NCBI RefSeq assembly: GCF_000735135.1
Contig: NZ_JPLZ01000006.1
Coordinates: 930,001-994,000 of the forward strand
Direction: 5' to 3'
Source: Chryseobacterium sp. FH1
GTDB taxonomy: Bacteria; Bacteroidota; Bacteroidia; Flavobacteriales; Weeksellaceae
Length of the DNA stretch: 64,000 bases
Shown: positions 45,201-52,395 of the stretch, one piece after another
Numbering within the stretch: position 1 is the stretch's first letter
How the letters are laid out: every line of letters begins with the position of its first letter
The notes under the pieces: model-generated
Database searches by the model: none
The model's input: the letters and a program-made list of their open reading frames with translations, nothing else
What the model was told of the DNA's origin: nothing
Translations under genes and position numbers: made by a program

Positions 45201-45569
45201 GACTCAAAATTGACATTGATTGCGGAAACTAATAATTCCGGAAATAGTAGATTTGCAAGTGTTATAATTAATGGCGACGGCGGTGTAGATTCTAAAACGA
45301 TAGTTGTGACACAAACAGGAGTTTTGGCAAATCAAGAAGCTAAAACATTTGTAACGGTCATCTATCCAAATCCAACTTCTGAAATCCTAAATATCCAAAC
45401 CGAACAGAAAATCTCAAAAATCGAGATCTATGATCTAAGCGGAAAACTTCTGAAATCAACCGTTGGAAGTGGGAAAACAATCAAGGTTGCGGATCTTGCG
45501 AAAGGATTGTATGTGATTAAAATCTATTCGGATAAAAATATTATTGATTCAAAGTTCATCAAGAACTAA
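42201..45569 (+). CDS. Large secreted T9SS protein with repeated beta-propeller-like units
   Basis: This 1122-residue protein has a signal peptide (cut near residue 29, ENFAQ) and then a long region (about 35-940) of repeated units with the pattern D-x-N/D-x-N-x-Y-V, a W/K-rich strand and GxxxG turns, as in FIKL-type outer-membrane/SBBP-like propellers: NENVYVFAQFQGSVKVGN, SGNVYLVGQTEGSLDLDN and KNIYMYYSVRDKVRFNG. A BACON-like domain follows near 960-1035 (FDLVNNVDWTATSDQNWLGL, VIINGDGGVDSKTIVVTQTG). The C-terminal T9SS type A tail (VIYPNPTSEILNIQ, ending DSKFIKN) directs it across the outer membrane. The role is probably surface attachment or binding (inference). Confidence 0.85.
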   Translation: MPPKIYSLQISKFALFIFLLFCFQENFAQTAPDNSRFIQLNTIKGSRLTLVESSDNYVYHVGTINNSEVGFEGFSAKNIGVDDLFILKSSANNGTNSWFETFDAGNGGKINPKSIFVDANENVYVFAQFQGSVKVGNSTITSSNLTDAFLMKLDSNGVSQWISYLPLGTASYNNTVAKTKLVTDGTHVFFVYGGNHLLKINNNDGNVIYNNTYDNVELKSLALSNQNLYLAGATMNAGVNFGSEFINESYVGFVLKGDKDANFASSLKTSPDGFYQVFSDVSDIATSSDGSLLLTGFYTRSEIKLITETGTTSFTYNPNANYDNLTRLYNFVAKVDLDLGAVSFFRTSTSINREGVFNIRTDYNSSKLIPYGTSGDFKQVNYIINRLGSTLVTSFTNPNGTSTTLPASLEAQSYTSLLAYNKQGVYESGIQLAQVGFRMSASGKGYTVTDNNNVRVFSTSGFSADNSNLLWTKQKSNSIGGSFSKQFQKHLKSEKSDVFFTALAEGKGNFFGKEFENGQNIFTRYVTRLTADGTSKWTASFQNASNADELNIAQDFATTDKDDNFYFVAGVKGNSSLFADSEGNSTNFVTTSGNAKAFVKLDQNGKLLWSKQINQSGVSKTAVATDKSGNVYLVGQTEGSLDLDNFNIPSEGGVSMFVVKLSSAGNIIYSKYYKNVANGFYVLNPVFDNQDNLYVFSEPMSPSDAPDYVFGSVVVPSGVNGIAHLMLKFDNTGNVIFGKNFYANAPEGNLSYAWPNDVHFDGADFIVSGNYYGDSDASRYLGLDMAQIPKVYSGTNLYVPFVAKVSTSGNVVWQKSLESNNSNTGNYTNIDLDESKNIYMYYSVRDKVRFNGTEYSFNATDGNKILLKLDTNGNLVYYKIADKGMYYFPLVDVIENDKVNVSGYSVEQNFLNYKINNQNATNLYLATFGTLDQKYLTPLNNYLTLTNVAMPNNPQNANSFEFDLVNNVDWTATSDQNWLGLSAIKLSKSKSALNTISGSGDSKLTLIAETNNSGNSRFASVIINGDGGVDSKTIVVTQTGVLANQEAKTFVTVIYPNPTSEILNIQTEQKISKIEIYDLSGKLLKSTVGSGKTIKVADLAKGLYVIKIYSDKNIIDSKFIKN

Positions 45570-45591
45570 AAGATCAATTACAATTAAAAGT

Positions 45592-45624
45592 AAAAATCGA
45601 GTTCATAATTTGAGCTCGATTTTT
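45592..45624 (+). terminator. Terminator of the large T9SS gene
   Basis: A 14-bp stem (45592-45605 with 45611-45624, one G-U), a 5-nt loop and seven T. Its 5' arm is identical to that of the terminator at 19021. Confidence 0.9.
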
Positions 45625-45646
45625 TTATGTTCCAGATTGTTCTAAA

Positions 45647-45673
45647 GAAAAACTCCCAGAAAAATCTGAGAGT
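45647..45673 (-). terminator. Terminator of the J-domain/KTSC gene
   Basis: On the minus strand ACTCTCAGA (45673-45665) pairs with TCTGGGAGT (45660-45652), one G-U pair, 4-nt loop, then TTTTT. Confidence 0.78.
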
Positions 45674-45697
45674 CATATATTTTTAAAATGTCGAAAA

Positions 45698-46144
45698 TTA
45701 ATCCGCCATCACCTCACCGGATTTTCTGTAAATAAAATTCCCGTAGATATGTCTTCTTGCGAAACGACTTGGAGAATCTGAATTCACCATTTTGATATAA
45801 ATGTTTCTTGGAACACCGATGTATTCGAACATCTTTCCGTTCAAGTGCTGAACTTTTAAGATTGATTTTTCAAGATAAAAATCTGTGATGATAGATGTCG
45901 TGATCGTATCTGTGTATTCTTCTTTGTACTTTTCCTGAGTTTCCTCGTGGATGCTAACCAAAAAGTGATAAGCCTCGATCACAGATTTGCTTTTGTCTTC
46001 AGCTTCCAGTTTTCCAGCTTCGTCATTTACAAATTTGTCAGGATGCGTGTCCTTCATTGTGTTTCTGTAAATGGTTTTAAGGTCTTTCAGAGTTGCGGTT
46101 TTATCAACACCGAGTAGCTTTCTGTGTTCGCCTATTCTTTTCAT
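45698..46144 (-). CDS. J-domain plus KTSC domain protein
   Basis: This 148-residue protein has an N-terminal J-like domain (residues about 4-70): LLGVDKTATLKDLKTIYRNTMKDTHPDKFVND holds the HPD motif that stimulates the ATPase of DnaK. The C-terminal half (about 80-145) looks like a KTSC domain: TDFYLEKSILKVQHLNGKMFEYIGVPRNIYIKMVNSDSPSRFARRHI, written here in parts (LKVQHLNGKMFEYIGVP, YIKMVNSDSPSRFARRHI). The KTSC domain is named after its occurrence next to lysyl-tRNA synthetase and its function is unknown. The combination is small and uncommon to my knowledge. A -7 box (TAATTTTG, 46205-46198) gives a 47-nt leader. Confidence 0.85.
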   Translation of the reverse strand: MKRIGEHRKLLGVDKTATLKDLKTIYRNTMKDTHPDKFVNDEAGKLEAEDKSKSVIEAYHFLVSIHEETQEKYKEEYTDTITTSIITDFYLEKSILKVQHLNGKMFEYIGVPRNIYIKMVNSDSPSRFARRHIYGNFIYRKSGEVMAD

Positions 46145-46361
46145 AAGTAGATTTTAATGATTTGTCAAGGCGTTATCAGATGCCTATTTTCGGGGTGCAA
46201 AATTAAGCTTTTAAAATTTAAAAATCATAACTTATTCATTATTAATTTATTTAGTCGACCTTGCGTTTGTATTTTTGCATTAAATAAGCGATTATTTGTA
46301 ATTATTTCATAAGTCGACATTCCAAACTTTGAAAAAAATAATTATGTTAAAAAGAAAATCC

Positions 46362-46369
46362 TATCTTTG
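46362..46369 (+). promoter_or_regulatory. -7 box of the META lipoprotein gene
   Basis: TATCTTTG. An in-frame TTG lies inside it, so translation starts at the ATG at 46388, giving a leader of about 12 nt. Confidence 0.58.
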
Positions 46370-46387
46370 AAATGTAATTTTATAAAA

Positions 46388-46792
46388 ATGAAAAAACTCC
46401 TTTTAACATCTATATTATCTTTGACGATAGTTTCTTGTTCCACCAGATTAGGAAACGCTTCAAAAGTTGGGAAGGCTCAGGCGCCGGTTACAGGTACGCA
46501 ATGGGTTTTGGCGGATGACATTACAAACAAGCCAACGCTAATAATAGAACAAAACAGAATCTCTGGAAATGCCGGTTGCAACAACTATTTTTCCGATGCC
46601 GTAATCGATACTTCAGCTGGAAATTTCTCTGCGAAAAACATTGGTTCCACCAGAAAAATGTGCAACAATATGACTTCCGAGACCAGCTATATCAGCGTTC
46701 TTCAAGAAGTTAATAAATATGTGGCTACAGAAACCACTTTGGAACTTTACAAAGACAATTTGTTACTTTTGAAATTCAATAAGCAACAATAA
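46388..46792 (+). CDS. META domain lipoprotein (HslJ-like)
   Basis: This 134-residue protein has a lipoprotein signal (TIVSC, Cys near residue 18), a short linker and a META domain: GTQWVLADDITNKPTLIIEQNRISGNAGCNNYFSDAV is split by view as GTQWVLADD and ISGNAGCNNYFSDAV, followed by STRKMCNNMTSETSYISVLQ and LELYKDNLLLLKF. The domain occurs in E. coli HslJ, a heat-shock lipoprotein linked to novobiocin resistance; its function is unclear. The gene is alone, between the J-domain gene (divergent) and an acidic small gene (convergent). Confidence 0.9.
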   Translation: MKKLLLTSILSLTIVSCSTRLGNASKVGKAQAPVTGTQWVLADDITNKPTLIIEQNRISGNAGCNNYFSDAVIDTSAGNFSAKNIGSTRKMCNNMTSETSYISVLQEVNKYVATETTLELYKDNLLLLKFNKQQ

Positions 46793-46812
46793 TCCTAAAA
46801 TTAAAGAATAAT

Positions 46813-46844
46813 AAAAAAGGAACTCAAAACTGAGTTCCTTTTTT
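46813..46844. terminator. Bidirectional terminator between the META and acidic small genes
   Basis: A perfect 14-bp stem (AAAAAAGGAACTCA with TGAGTTCCTTTTTT) and a 4-nt loop. Confidence 0.92.
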
Positions 46845-46845
46845 A

Positions 46846-47091
46846 TTATTCTTCGTCTTCTTCCTCGTCGTCGTATTTTGCAAGTTCTTCATCACACCAT
46901 TTGAAGGCTTCTTCTACAACTTTCGTAGCTTCGTTTGCTACGGTTTCTTCGTCGTCTCCTTCCAAGTCATCCAACCATTCTACATCCTCCTCTTCTACGT
47001 TTAGGATGAAACGTGGATACTCTGTGTGTACTACAAAAAGGTCTTCTGGAAATTCAGAATTGTCGGCTAATAAAAACTTAGGTAATTTCAT
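46846..47091 (-). CDS. Small highly acidic protein of unknown function
   Basis: This 81-residue protein begins MKLPKFLLADNSEFPEDLFVVH and has an extremely acidic second half (ILNVEEEDVEWLDDLEGDDEE, then EELAKYDDEEEDEE). It has no signal peptide and no recognised domain. The longest in-frame reading starts with a TTG inside the -7 box (TATCTTTG, 47204-47197), so that start is excluded; the first ATG after the promoter in this frame is at 47091. This leaves a leader of about 100 nt, unusual for this genome. The acidic tail resembles DNA-mimic or chaperone-binding tails only in composition. Confidence 0.7.
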   Translation of the reverse strand: MKLPKFLLADNSEFPEDLFVVHTEYPRFILNVEEEDVEWLDDLEGDDEETVANEATKVVEEAFKWCDEELAKYDDEEEDEE

Positions 47092-47196
47092 ATGGATAAA
47101 TTTATTGTTGTTAAGGTCATATGTTATCGCTTTTGCGATTTCATAATATAAAATTTTAAATAAATCAGAGCATTTTGTGACTGTCACTCTATGGTT

Positions 47197-47204
47197 CAAA
47201 GATA
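47197..47204 (-). promoter_or_regulatory. -7 box of the acidic small gene
   Basis: TATCTTTG on the minus strand, start near 47190. It overlaps an in-frame TTG and therefore argues for the ATG at 47091. Confidence 0.55.
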
Positions 47205-47223
47205 GAAAAATTCCCGAAAACTA

Positions 47224-48558
47224 TTATTGATAATTATTTTTTTTGATACGGGTTTTATTTTCCACTTTATGCTTCGTGAGAACCTTCTTTTGCAACGTGT
47301 CTTTTGGCTGGAAAGTGACGTAGATTTTCGGGTTCACGGTGCTGATTAATTCTGCGGTCTGGATGTCGTCGCCAGATTCTTCGCTTTTCAAATAGAATTT
47401 GATGGTTTCATCTTTAATATTTTCATTCTCGAGAAACTCAGTGATCATTTTTCGATTCTCCAGATAATTACCTTTTGACAACCAAGTAAAAGCGAATCCC
47501 GTCATCAAAGTCAAAAATGCGATCGAGTAGGTCAAACTATCAAATACTTGAAATAATTTCCTGAAAAACACCAGCCAAATCCCAATGGAAAATGGTGCTA
47601 ACAATCTGTAATCTATCGCATTTACAGAATAAACATATTGAATGAAATACGAACAGACAATACAGACAATAGATACGATTAAAATGAATTTCTCCGTCTC
47701 GGTAAGTTTTGTTTTGATGAATAAAAACACCATTGTGATGATTGTCAAAACACCGATTCCATAGATTCCATAGTTGACAATTCCGCCATTCGGGTCAGCA
47801 ATGTGGATGAATGGATTGAAACTCGTTGCCAAACCTTGAAACAATTCCAAAAGTAGAGTAGGCGTGGATTTCAAACCAATTTCCAGAAACGTATCAAGAT
47901 AATTTTCATTAAAATAATCGATGAACAAAAACTTGTACAAACCATAAAATCCAATGCCGATGATTCCAGAAATCACAAAACTTTTCCAGTAGAATTTCTT
48001 ATAATTGATCAAACCAAAAAGCACCGTTCCAAAACACAGAAACAACGCGCTGTAACGAATATTGATCAATAAAATTAAAATGAAGCTCAGGTAGAAAATT
48101 CCACTTTTGGTAGATGTTTTATTATTTAAAATTTGATTCGCAACGTAGAAAAGCAGAATGACAAAAGGAAGCGTTAAAGCCTCAGCCATTGTAAAAGAAA
48201 AAATACTCACAAAGCTGAAAAGCGCTGACGAAATCAACAATTCTTTGAAGAAAAATCGTTTTTTGTAAGCGAAAAATAAAAGGAAAGTATACGCTAAAAT
48301 CCCGATCAATTTGCTACTCCAAAAATCATCGATCCCAAAATACGTGAAAAATTTGATGAACAATGGATAACCGAGTGGCGCAGTAGTATTGTCAATGATT
48401 GGAAATATCTCCGATTGCCTCATGTACCTTATGGAGTCGGGATTTATACGACCTTTTTCGTTCAAGAGAAATCTCAGGATGATCATCACGTAGGTTGTGA
48501 TTATCAGAAGAAACTGAAGCGTTTTCTCGTACTTTTCGTTTAATTTTATTGAAATCAT
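47224..48558 (-). CDS. Multi-pass membrane protein, possibly a GT-C fold glycosyltransferase
   Basis: This 444-residue protein has about 10-12 membrane segments in its first 385 residues and a soluble C-terminal tail with basic residues. After the first segment there is an early extracytoplasmic loop, GRINPDSIRYMRQSEIFPII, in the position where GT-C enzymes such as ArnT carry a catalytic acidic residue. The pattern APLGYPLFIKFFTYFG is also GT-C-like. The sequence similarity seen is weak, so the function is an inference. It has its own -7 box (TAACTTTG, 48608-48601) placed inside the upstream terminator. Confidence 0.7.
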   Translation of the reverse strand: MISIKLNEKYEKTLQFLLIITTYVMIILRFLLNEKGRINPDSIRYMRQSEIFPIIDNTTAPLGYPLFIKFFTYFGIDDFWSSKLIGILAYTFLLFFAYKKRFFFKELLISSALFSFVSIFSFTMAEALTLPFVILLFYVANQILNNKTSTKSGIFYLSFILILLINIRYSALFLCFGTVLFGLINYKKFYWKSFVISGIIGIGFYGLYKFLFIDYFNENYLDTFLEIGLKSTPTLLLELFQGLATSFNPFIHIADPNGGIVNYGIYGIGVLTIITMVFLFIKTKLTETEKFILIVSIVCIVCSYFIQYVYSVNAIDYRLLAPFSIGIWLVFFRKLFQVFDSLTYSIAFLTLMTGFAFTWLSKGNYLENRKMITEFLENENIKDETIKFYLKSEESGDDIQTAELISTVNPKIYVTFQPKDTLQKKVLTKHKVENKTRIKKNNYQ

Positions 48559-48570
48559 AGTTTAATTAAT

Positions 48571-48602
48571 AAAAAATGTCAGAACCAAATCTGATTCTGA
48601 CA
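48571..48602 (-). terminator. Terminator upstream of the membrane-protein gene
   Basis: On the minus strand TGTCAGAA (48602-48595) pairs with TTCTGACA (48584-48577) and six T follow. It stops the transcript of the gene at 48636. Confidence 0.8.
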
Positions 48603-48608
48603 AAGTTA
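48601..48608 (-). promoter_or_regulatory. -7 box of the membrane-protein gene, overlapping a terminator
   Basis: TAACTTTG on the minus strand. The transcript would begin near 48595, inside the loop side of the terminator hairpin, so most of the 5' arm is missing and the hairpin does not form. Confidence 0.5.
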
Positions 48609-48635
48609 TAAATCGTAATCCGAAATCACTTCTTA

Positions 48636-49217
48636 TTATGGATTTTTATCTTTATAAAGCCTCTTTTTTTCAGCCAAATAATAACTTACATCTTTATCAA
48701 TATAAGTAGAAAACTCATTTTTCAAAGTATCGAAATAAGTTTTCGGGAAAACCATTTTCTTTTTGATGCTTGGTATCCTTACCAATTCTGTTTTGTTTTC
48801 GTCAAAATAATTCCACTCTCCAATGTAATTATTCGTAAGCAAATTGACGCTGGATTCTCCGCTTCCGTCTTTGTTTGCTGGTCCGAACTCATATCGTTCC
48901 ATTCCAATCAATCGCATCTTTCCGGTTTCTTTTTCGTAGCGGAATTGATAAGCATAGCCGGCTCGCATCTGATTCAGTTTTACTTTGAAACCATTTTTAG
49001 TTTTATCAAAAAATATTTCCCCAACATCTTCAATTCCATCCGAAGCCACTTTTTTGAATTTCTGAGAAGAAAGTTCATAAACCACCGCTCCTATTTTGGA
49101 ATCCAAATAGAGTTTGTCAGGAATATTATCGCCGTCAAAATCCGCAGAAATTCGATTTTCTTGTGCAAAAATCAAACTTGGGAATAACAGAACAAAGAGA
49201 AATTTTTTTGTAAACAT
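48636..49217 (-). CDS. Secreted protein with an FG-GAP/VCBS-like calcium motif
   Basis: This 193-residue protein has a signal peptide (residues 1-19, SLIFAQ) and then a single calcium-binding-type loop, ISADFDGDNIPDKLYLDSK, as in FG-GAP/VCBS beta-propeller repeats. The rest (about 50-190) has strands but no recognised domain. Because there is only one loop, it is not a complete propeller. The terminator at 48571-48602 follows; the start lies 5 bp after the stop of the dehydrogenase gene, so it may be the second gene of that unit. Confidence 0.75.
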   Translation of the reverse strand: MFTKKFLFVLLFPSLIFAQENRISADFDGDNIPDKLYLDSKIGAVVYELSSQKFKKVASDGIEDVGEIFFDKTKNGFKVKLNQMRAGYAYQFRYEKETGKMRLIGMERYEFGPANKDGSGESSVNLLTNNYIGEWNYFDENKTELVRIPSIKKKMVFPKTYFDTLKNEFSTYIDKDVSYYLAEKKRLYKDKNP

Positions 49218-49222
49218 TTGGT

Positions 49223-50113
49223 TTATTTTAAAAACATTTTCGAAACTTTCTCCGCCTTTTTACTTTCGGAATAATCGTAGAAACCTTCTCCGGATTTCAC
49301 TCCTTTTTTACCTGCCATTACCATGTTTACCAAAAGTGGATTTGGCGCATATTTCGGATTTTTGAAACCATCGTACATCACATTCAAGATGGCGAGACAA
49401 ACATCAAGCCCGATGAAATCTGCCAATTGCAAAGGTCCCATTGGATGTGCCATTCCGAGTTTCATCACGGTGTCAATTTCTTCCACGCCAGCAACGCCGT
49501 TGTAAAGTGTCTCTATGGCTTCATTGATCATCGGCATCAGGATTCTGTTGGCGACGAAACCGGGATAGTCGTTCACTTCTGTGGGCACTTTTCCCAATTG
49601 TTTTGACATCTCGAAAATCGCATCAAAAGTCTCTTTCGAAGTCGAATAACCTTTGATGATTTCTACCAGTTTCATGATCGGGACCGGATTCATGAAGTGC
49701 ATTCCGATGACTTTTTCTGGTCGCTTTGTCGCGGCTGCAATTTGGGTGATGGAAATAGAGGAGGTATTTGTTGCAAGAATACAATTCGCTGGCGCCAACT
49801 CGTCCATTTGGGCAAAAATTCTCAGTTTCAAATCCAGATTTTCTGTCGCCGCTTCTACGATGAGGTCTGCATTTCCCGCCACATCTTTTAGGTCTGTGAA
49901 TGTTGTAATATTTCCCAGCGTGTTGGCTTTTTCTTCCTCAGTCAGATTTCCTTTAGCGATGATTCTGTCCAGATTTGTCGTGATGGTTTTCACGGCTCTG
50001 TCAAGGTTTTCAGGTTTTACATCTACCAATTTTACTTGGAATCCACTTTGAGCAAAAGTATGGGCAATGCCATTTCCCATAGTTCCTGCGCCAATTACAA
50101 CGATGTTTTTCAT
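49223..50113 (-). CDS. 3-hydroxyacyl/3-hydroxybutyryl-CoA dehydrogenase
   Basis: This 296-residue NAD-dependent enzyme oxidises (S)-3-hydroxyacyl-CoA. The Rossmann motif VVIGAGTMGNGIAHTFAQSGF is at residues 4-24. NTSSISITQIAAATKRPEKVIGMHFMNPVPIM (near 115-145, given here as NTSSISIT and GMHFMNPVPIMKLVEII) holds the active-site His, and the DYPGFVANRILMPMINEA block near 180 starts the dimerisation domain. The start at 50149 adds 12 residues with no family match, so 50113 is preferred. It is likely the first gene of a pair with the FG-GAP-like gene. Confidence 0.95.
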   Translation of the reverse strand: MKNIVVIGAGTMGNGIAHTFAQSGFQVKLVDVKPENLDRAVKTITTNLDRIIAKGNLTEEEKANTLGNITTFTDLKDVAGNADLIVEAATENLDLKLRIFAQMDELAPANCILATNTSSISITQIAAATKRPEKVIGMHFMNPVPIMKLVEIIKGYSTSKETFDAIFEMSKQLGKVPTEVNDYPGFVANRILMPMINEAIETLYNGVAGVEEIDTVMKLGMAHPMGPLQLADFIGLDVCLAILNVMYDGFKNPKYAPNPLLVNMVMAGKKGVKSGEGFYDYSESKKAEKVSKMFLK

Positions 50114-50129
50114 ATTTATTTTAATTTTT

Positions 50130-50885
50130 TTATTTAAATATTTTTTCAAAAATTCCTAAAGTACATCCGGAACAAGTTTCAATAACCAAATTTCTTTTTT
50201 TTATATGATTGAAAATTTTTAATTCCTCTGAATCTACCTCGATAAAATTATTTTTCAATAATTTATATATTTCAGAATATCCCCACATTTGTAATTCAGG
50301 ATTGTAGGATTTCATCCATTCGATATATTTCTCTACATTTTCTACATTATCCCTTTCTACATCATCAATTTTTCTGGTAATTGTCATTTCGTATCCACAA
50401 CCATCGCCATAGACTTCTCTATTCAAAATATCTTTTAAAAAAATATCTCCATTTGTTTTAGTGTTATAAAAAAAATTATGTTTGACAATATATTTATTGA
50501 AAGTAATATCAAATTTGCTGGAAATTTGTTTTGCTTCATTTTCATATTGATAATAGTCAATAATTTTTCCGACATTCTTTCCATCTTGATAAAATAAAAA
50601 TATCTTGACTCCTCTCCCTCGAAGAATACGATTCACAGAATACATAAATCGTAATTCATAAATGCTTTCTTTCAAACCAAAATCTAACGTTCTTGTGATT
50701 GGGTGATAAAAGTTTTGAATATCAAGTATATTCTCAAATTTTTCGTTTTTAATATTTTCAATTTGAATAGAATCTGAACTGAAAATAAACTTTTCAAATT
50801 CTTTTTTAGCTACATCATAGTTATCTTCTTGACAGTAAACTATCAATGAAAAGAAGACGAGCAAAAAAGAAAATAAAGGTTTCAT
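50130..50885 (-). CDS. Secreted protein of unknown function
   Basis: I do not recognise the family of this 251-residue protein. It has a signal peptide (MKPLFSFLLVFFSLIVYCQ, hydrophobic to residue 17) and a mature part of mixed helices and strands; YCQ may be a lipobox-like site but lacks the usual Leu/Ala/Ser before Cys. The end has HIKKRNLVIETCSGCTLGIFEKIFK with two cysteines. A minus-strand -7 box (TAACTTTG, 50913-50906) gives a leader of about 14 nt and fixes the ATG at 50885. The dehydrogenase gene starts 16 bp after its stop. Confidence 0.72.
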   Translation of the reverse strand: MKPLFSFLLVFFSLIVYCQEDNYDVAKKEFEKFIFSSDSIQIENIKNEKFENILDIQNFYHPITRTLDFGLKESIYELRFMYSVNRILRGRGVKIFLFYQDGKNVGKIIDYYQYENEAKQISSKFDITFNKYIVKHNFFYNTKTNGDIFLKDILNREVYGDGCGYEMTITRKIDDVERDNVENVEKYIEWMKSYNPELQMWGYSEIYKLLKNNFIEVDSEELKIFNHIKKRNLVIETCSGCTLGIFEKIFK

Positions 50886-51106
50886 TAATCTGATTTCTAA
50901 ATAGACAAAGTTATTTCGTCGTTTCAAAAGTTGGATGATTCTGTTTTCTTATTTATTTGGTTGGAAACAATAATACTCGATTGTAAATATATCATATTTC
51001 TTGAACTCACAAAAAGTTAGATTCATTTATACCATCAATTCTTACAAAATTCTATTTGGTCTCGCTTTTGAATTTAACATAATATATTTTGTGAAGGATT
51101 CTAACA

Positions 51107-51556
51107 ATGAAGCAACCAGATAATTTTGTGAGAGACAAACGTTCACCAATTCCTTTGAGTGAGAGTGTTTCAAGGGTTATGCGAAAAAACAAGAGCAAAA
51201 ATACACAGCCGGAATTATTGCTTAGAAAAGAGCTTTGGAAAAATGGAATCCGTGGTTATAGACTTCATTCCAAAAAACTTCCCGGAAAACCAGATATTGC
51301 TTTTATCTCGAAAAAGATTGCGATTTTTGTTAATGGTTGTTTTTGGCACCGATGTCCACACTGTCAATATAAATTGCCCAAAACGAATAGGGATTTTTGG
51401 AAAGATAAATTTGAGAGAAACATCGCAAGAGACCTAAAAGCCAATGACCAATTGAAAGAGATGAAATGGAAAGTGATAACCATCTGGGAATGCGAACTAA
51501 AGAACAAGGAAAAGCTGGAACTGACTGTCCAAAAAATAAAAGACCACATAACGTGA
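51107..51556 (+). CDS. vsr: Very short patch repair (Vsr) endonuclease homologue
   Basis: This 149-residue protein matches the whole Vsr family: VSRVMRKNKSKNTQPELLLRKELW, GKPDIAFISKKIAIFVNGCFWHRCPHCQYKLP with the catalytic Asp (PDIAF) and His (FWH), and TIWECEL. In E. coli Vsr, VHGCFWH has a His where this protein has Asn (VNGCFWH), a substitution that also occurs in other homologues. Vsr nicks DNA 5' of the T in T-G mismatches that arise by deamination of 5-methylcytosine. It is normally next to the methyltransferase gene; no methyltransferase gene lies in this window. Confidence 0.9.
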   Translation: MKQPDNFVRDKRSPIPLSESVSRVMRKNKSKNTQPELLLRKELWKNGIRGYRLHSKKLPGKPDIAFISKKIAIFVNGCFWHRCPHCQYKLPKTNRDFWKDKFERNIARDLKANDQLKEMKWKVITIWECELKNKEKLELTVQKIKDHIT

Positions 51557-51566
51557 TCTTTGTAGA

Positions 51567-52385
51567 TTAATAATTTCGCGTATATTTTTCTTTCTCCTGC
51601 AAGTAGATCGGATTGGGACTTTCCTTCACCCGAAATTTCGTTTTATAGTAAGTTCGCTCACCGTTGATTTTATTGGTGAAAACTGAAAAATGTAGATGTG
51701 GACCTTTGCTCCAGCCGGTATTTCCACTGTAACCTATGAGTTGACCTTGCTCCACAATGTCTCCTTTTCTCACCACAGAACCATTTTTTTTGAGATGCAC
51801 ATATTCCCCTAATGTCTGGTCTGAGTGAAGAATGATGATTTTGTTATTGTATTGAGCACAATCTTTGGTACTGCAAAATTTATCGGAATCGGATTTTACA
51901 AAAACAACTTTTCCGCCTCTCGATGCTGTTACTTTTGAATTAAACTTGTGACTGAAATCCAATGAATAAGCATTCTGATGTGAAAAATTCCCGTTGTAAC
52001 CTTGATAGATGCTCTCGGTTTTATCTTTTTCGTAAGGCAACCAATAAGTCGTGTCATCTGCCTTTGAAACATTGATGTCTCCTAAAACATAATAATTTTT
52101 ATACTTGAAACTGTATGGCTCAAACTTTTCTTTTGGAGAGAATTTGGCGAAAATTTCCCTTTTTGTATTTGCAGGAATCACCTTGATGGTGGAATTGGGA
52201 ATTGAAACGTCCATATTTTTAGTTTCATAAGTAAACTCGATGCTTACCGGTGCCAACTCATTATTGGAAATGTACAAAATGTAATCTCCATCCACCTTTT
52301 CTTTTTCAATCGTGATGTTTAGATCTTCTTGAGAATGAAATAATGAAAAGGTGAAGAAGAAAACAAATAGTTGTAGGAATTTCAT
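51567..52385 (-). CDS. Secreted M23 (LytM-like) metallopeptidase
   Basis: This 272-residue protein has a signal peptide (residues 1-18, LFHSQ), a strand-rich region (about 20-135) and an M23 domain: HQNAYSLDFSHKFNSKVTAS with the first His-Asp ligand pair, HSDQTLGEYVHLKKNGSVVR, and GYSGNTGWSKGPHLHFSVF with the last HxH. M23 enzymes cut peptide cross-links in peptidoglycan; family members may also only regulate others, but the metal ligands are complete here. Its start is 10 bp after the stop of the DUF6882-like gene, so the two are in one operon. Confidence 0.92.
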   Translation of the reverse strand: MKFLQLFVFFFTFSLFHSQEDLNITIEKEKVDGDYILYISNNELAPVSIEFTYETKNMDVSIPNSTIKVIPANTKREIFAKFSPKEKFEPYSFKYKNYYVLGDINVSKADDTTYWLPYEKDKTESIYQGYNGNFSHQNAYSLDFSHKFNSKVTASRGGKVVFVKSDSDKFCSTKDCAQYNNKIIILHSDQTLGEYVHLKKNGSVVRKGDIVEQGQLIGYSGNTGWSKGPHLHFSVFTNKINGERTYYKTKFRVKESPNPIYLQEKEKYTRNY

Positions 52386-52395
52386 CTCAATATTT

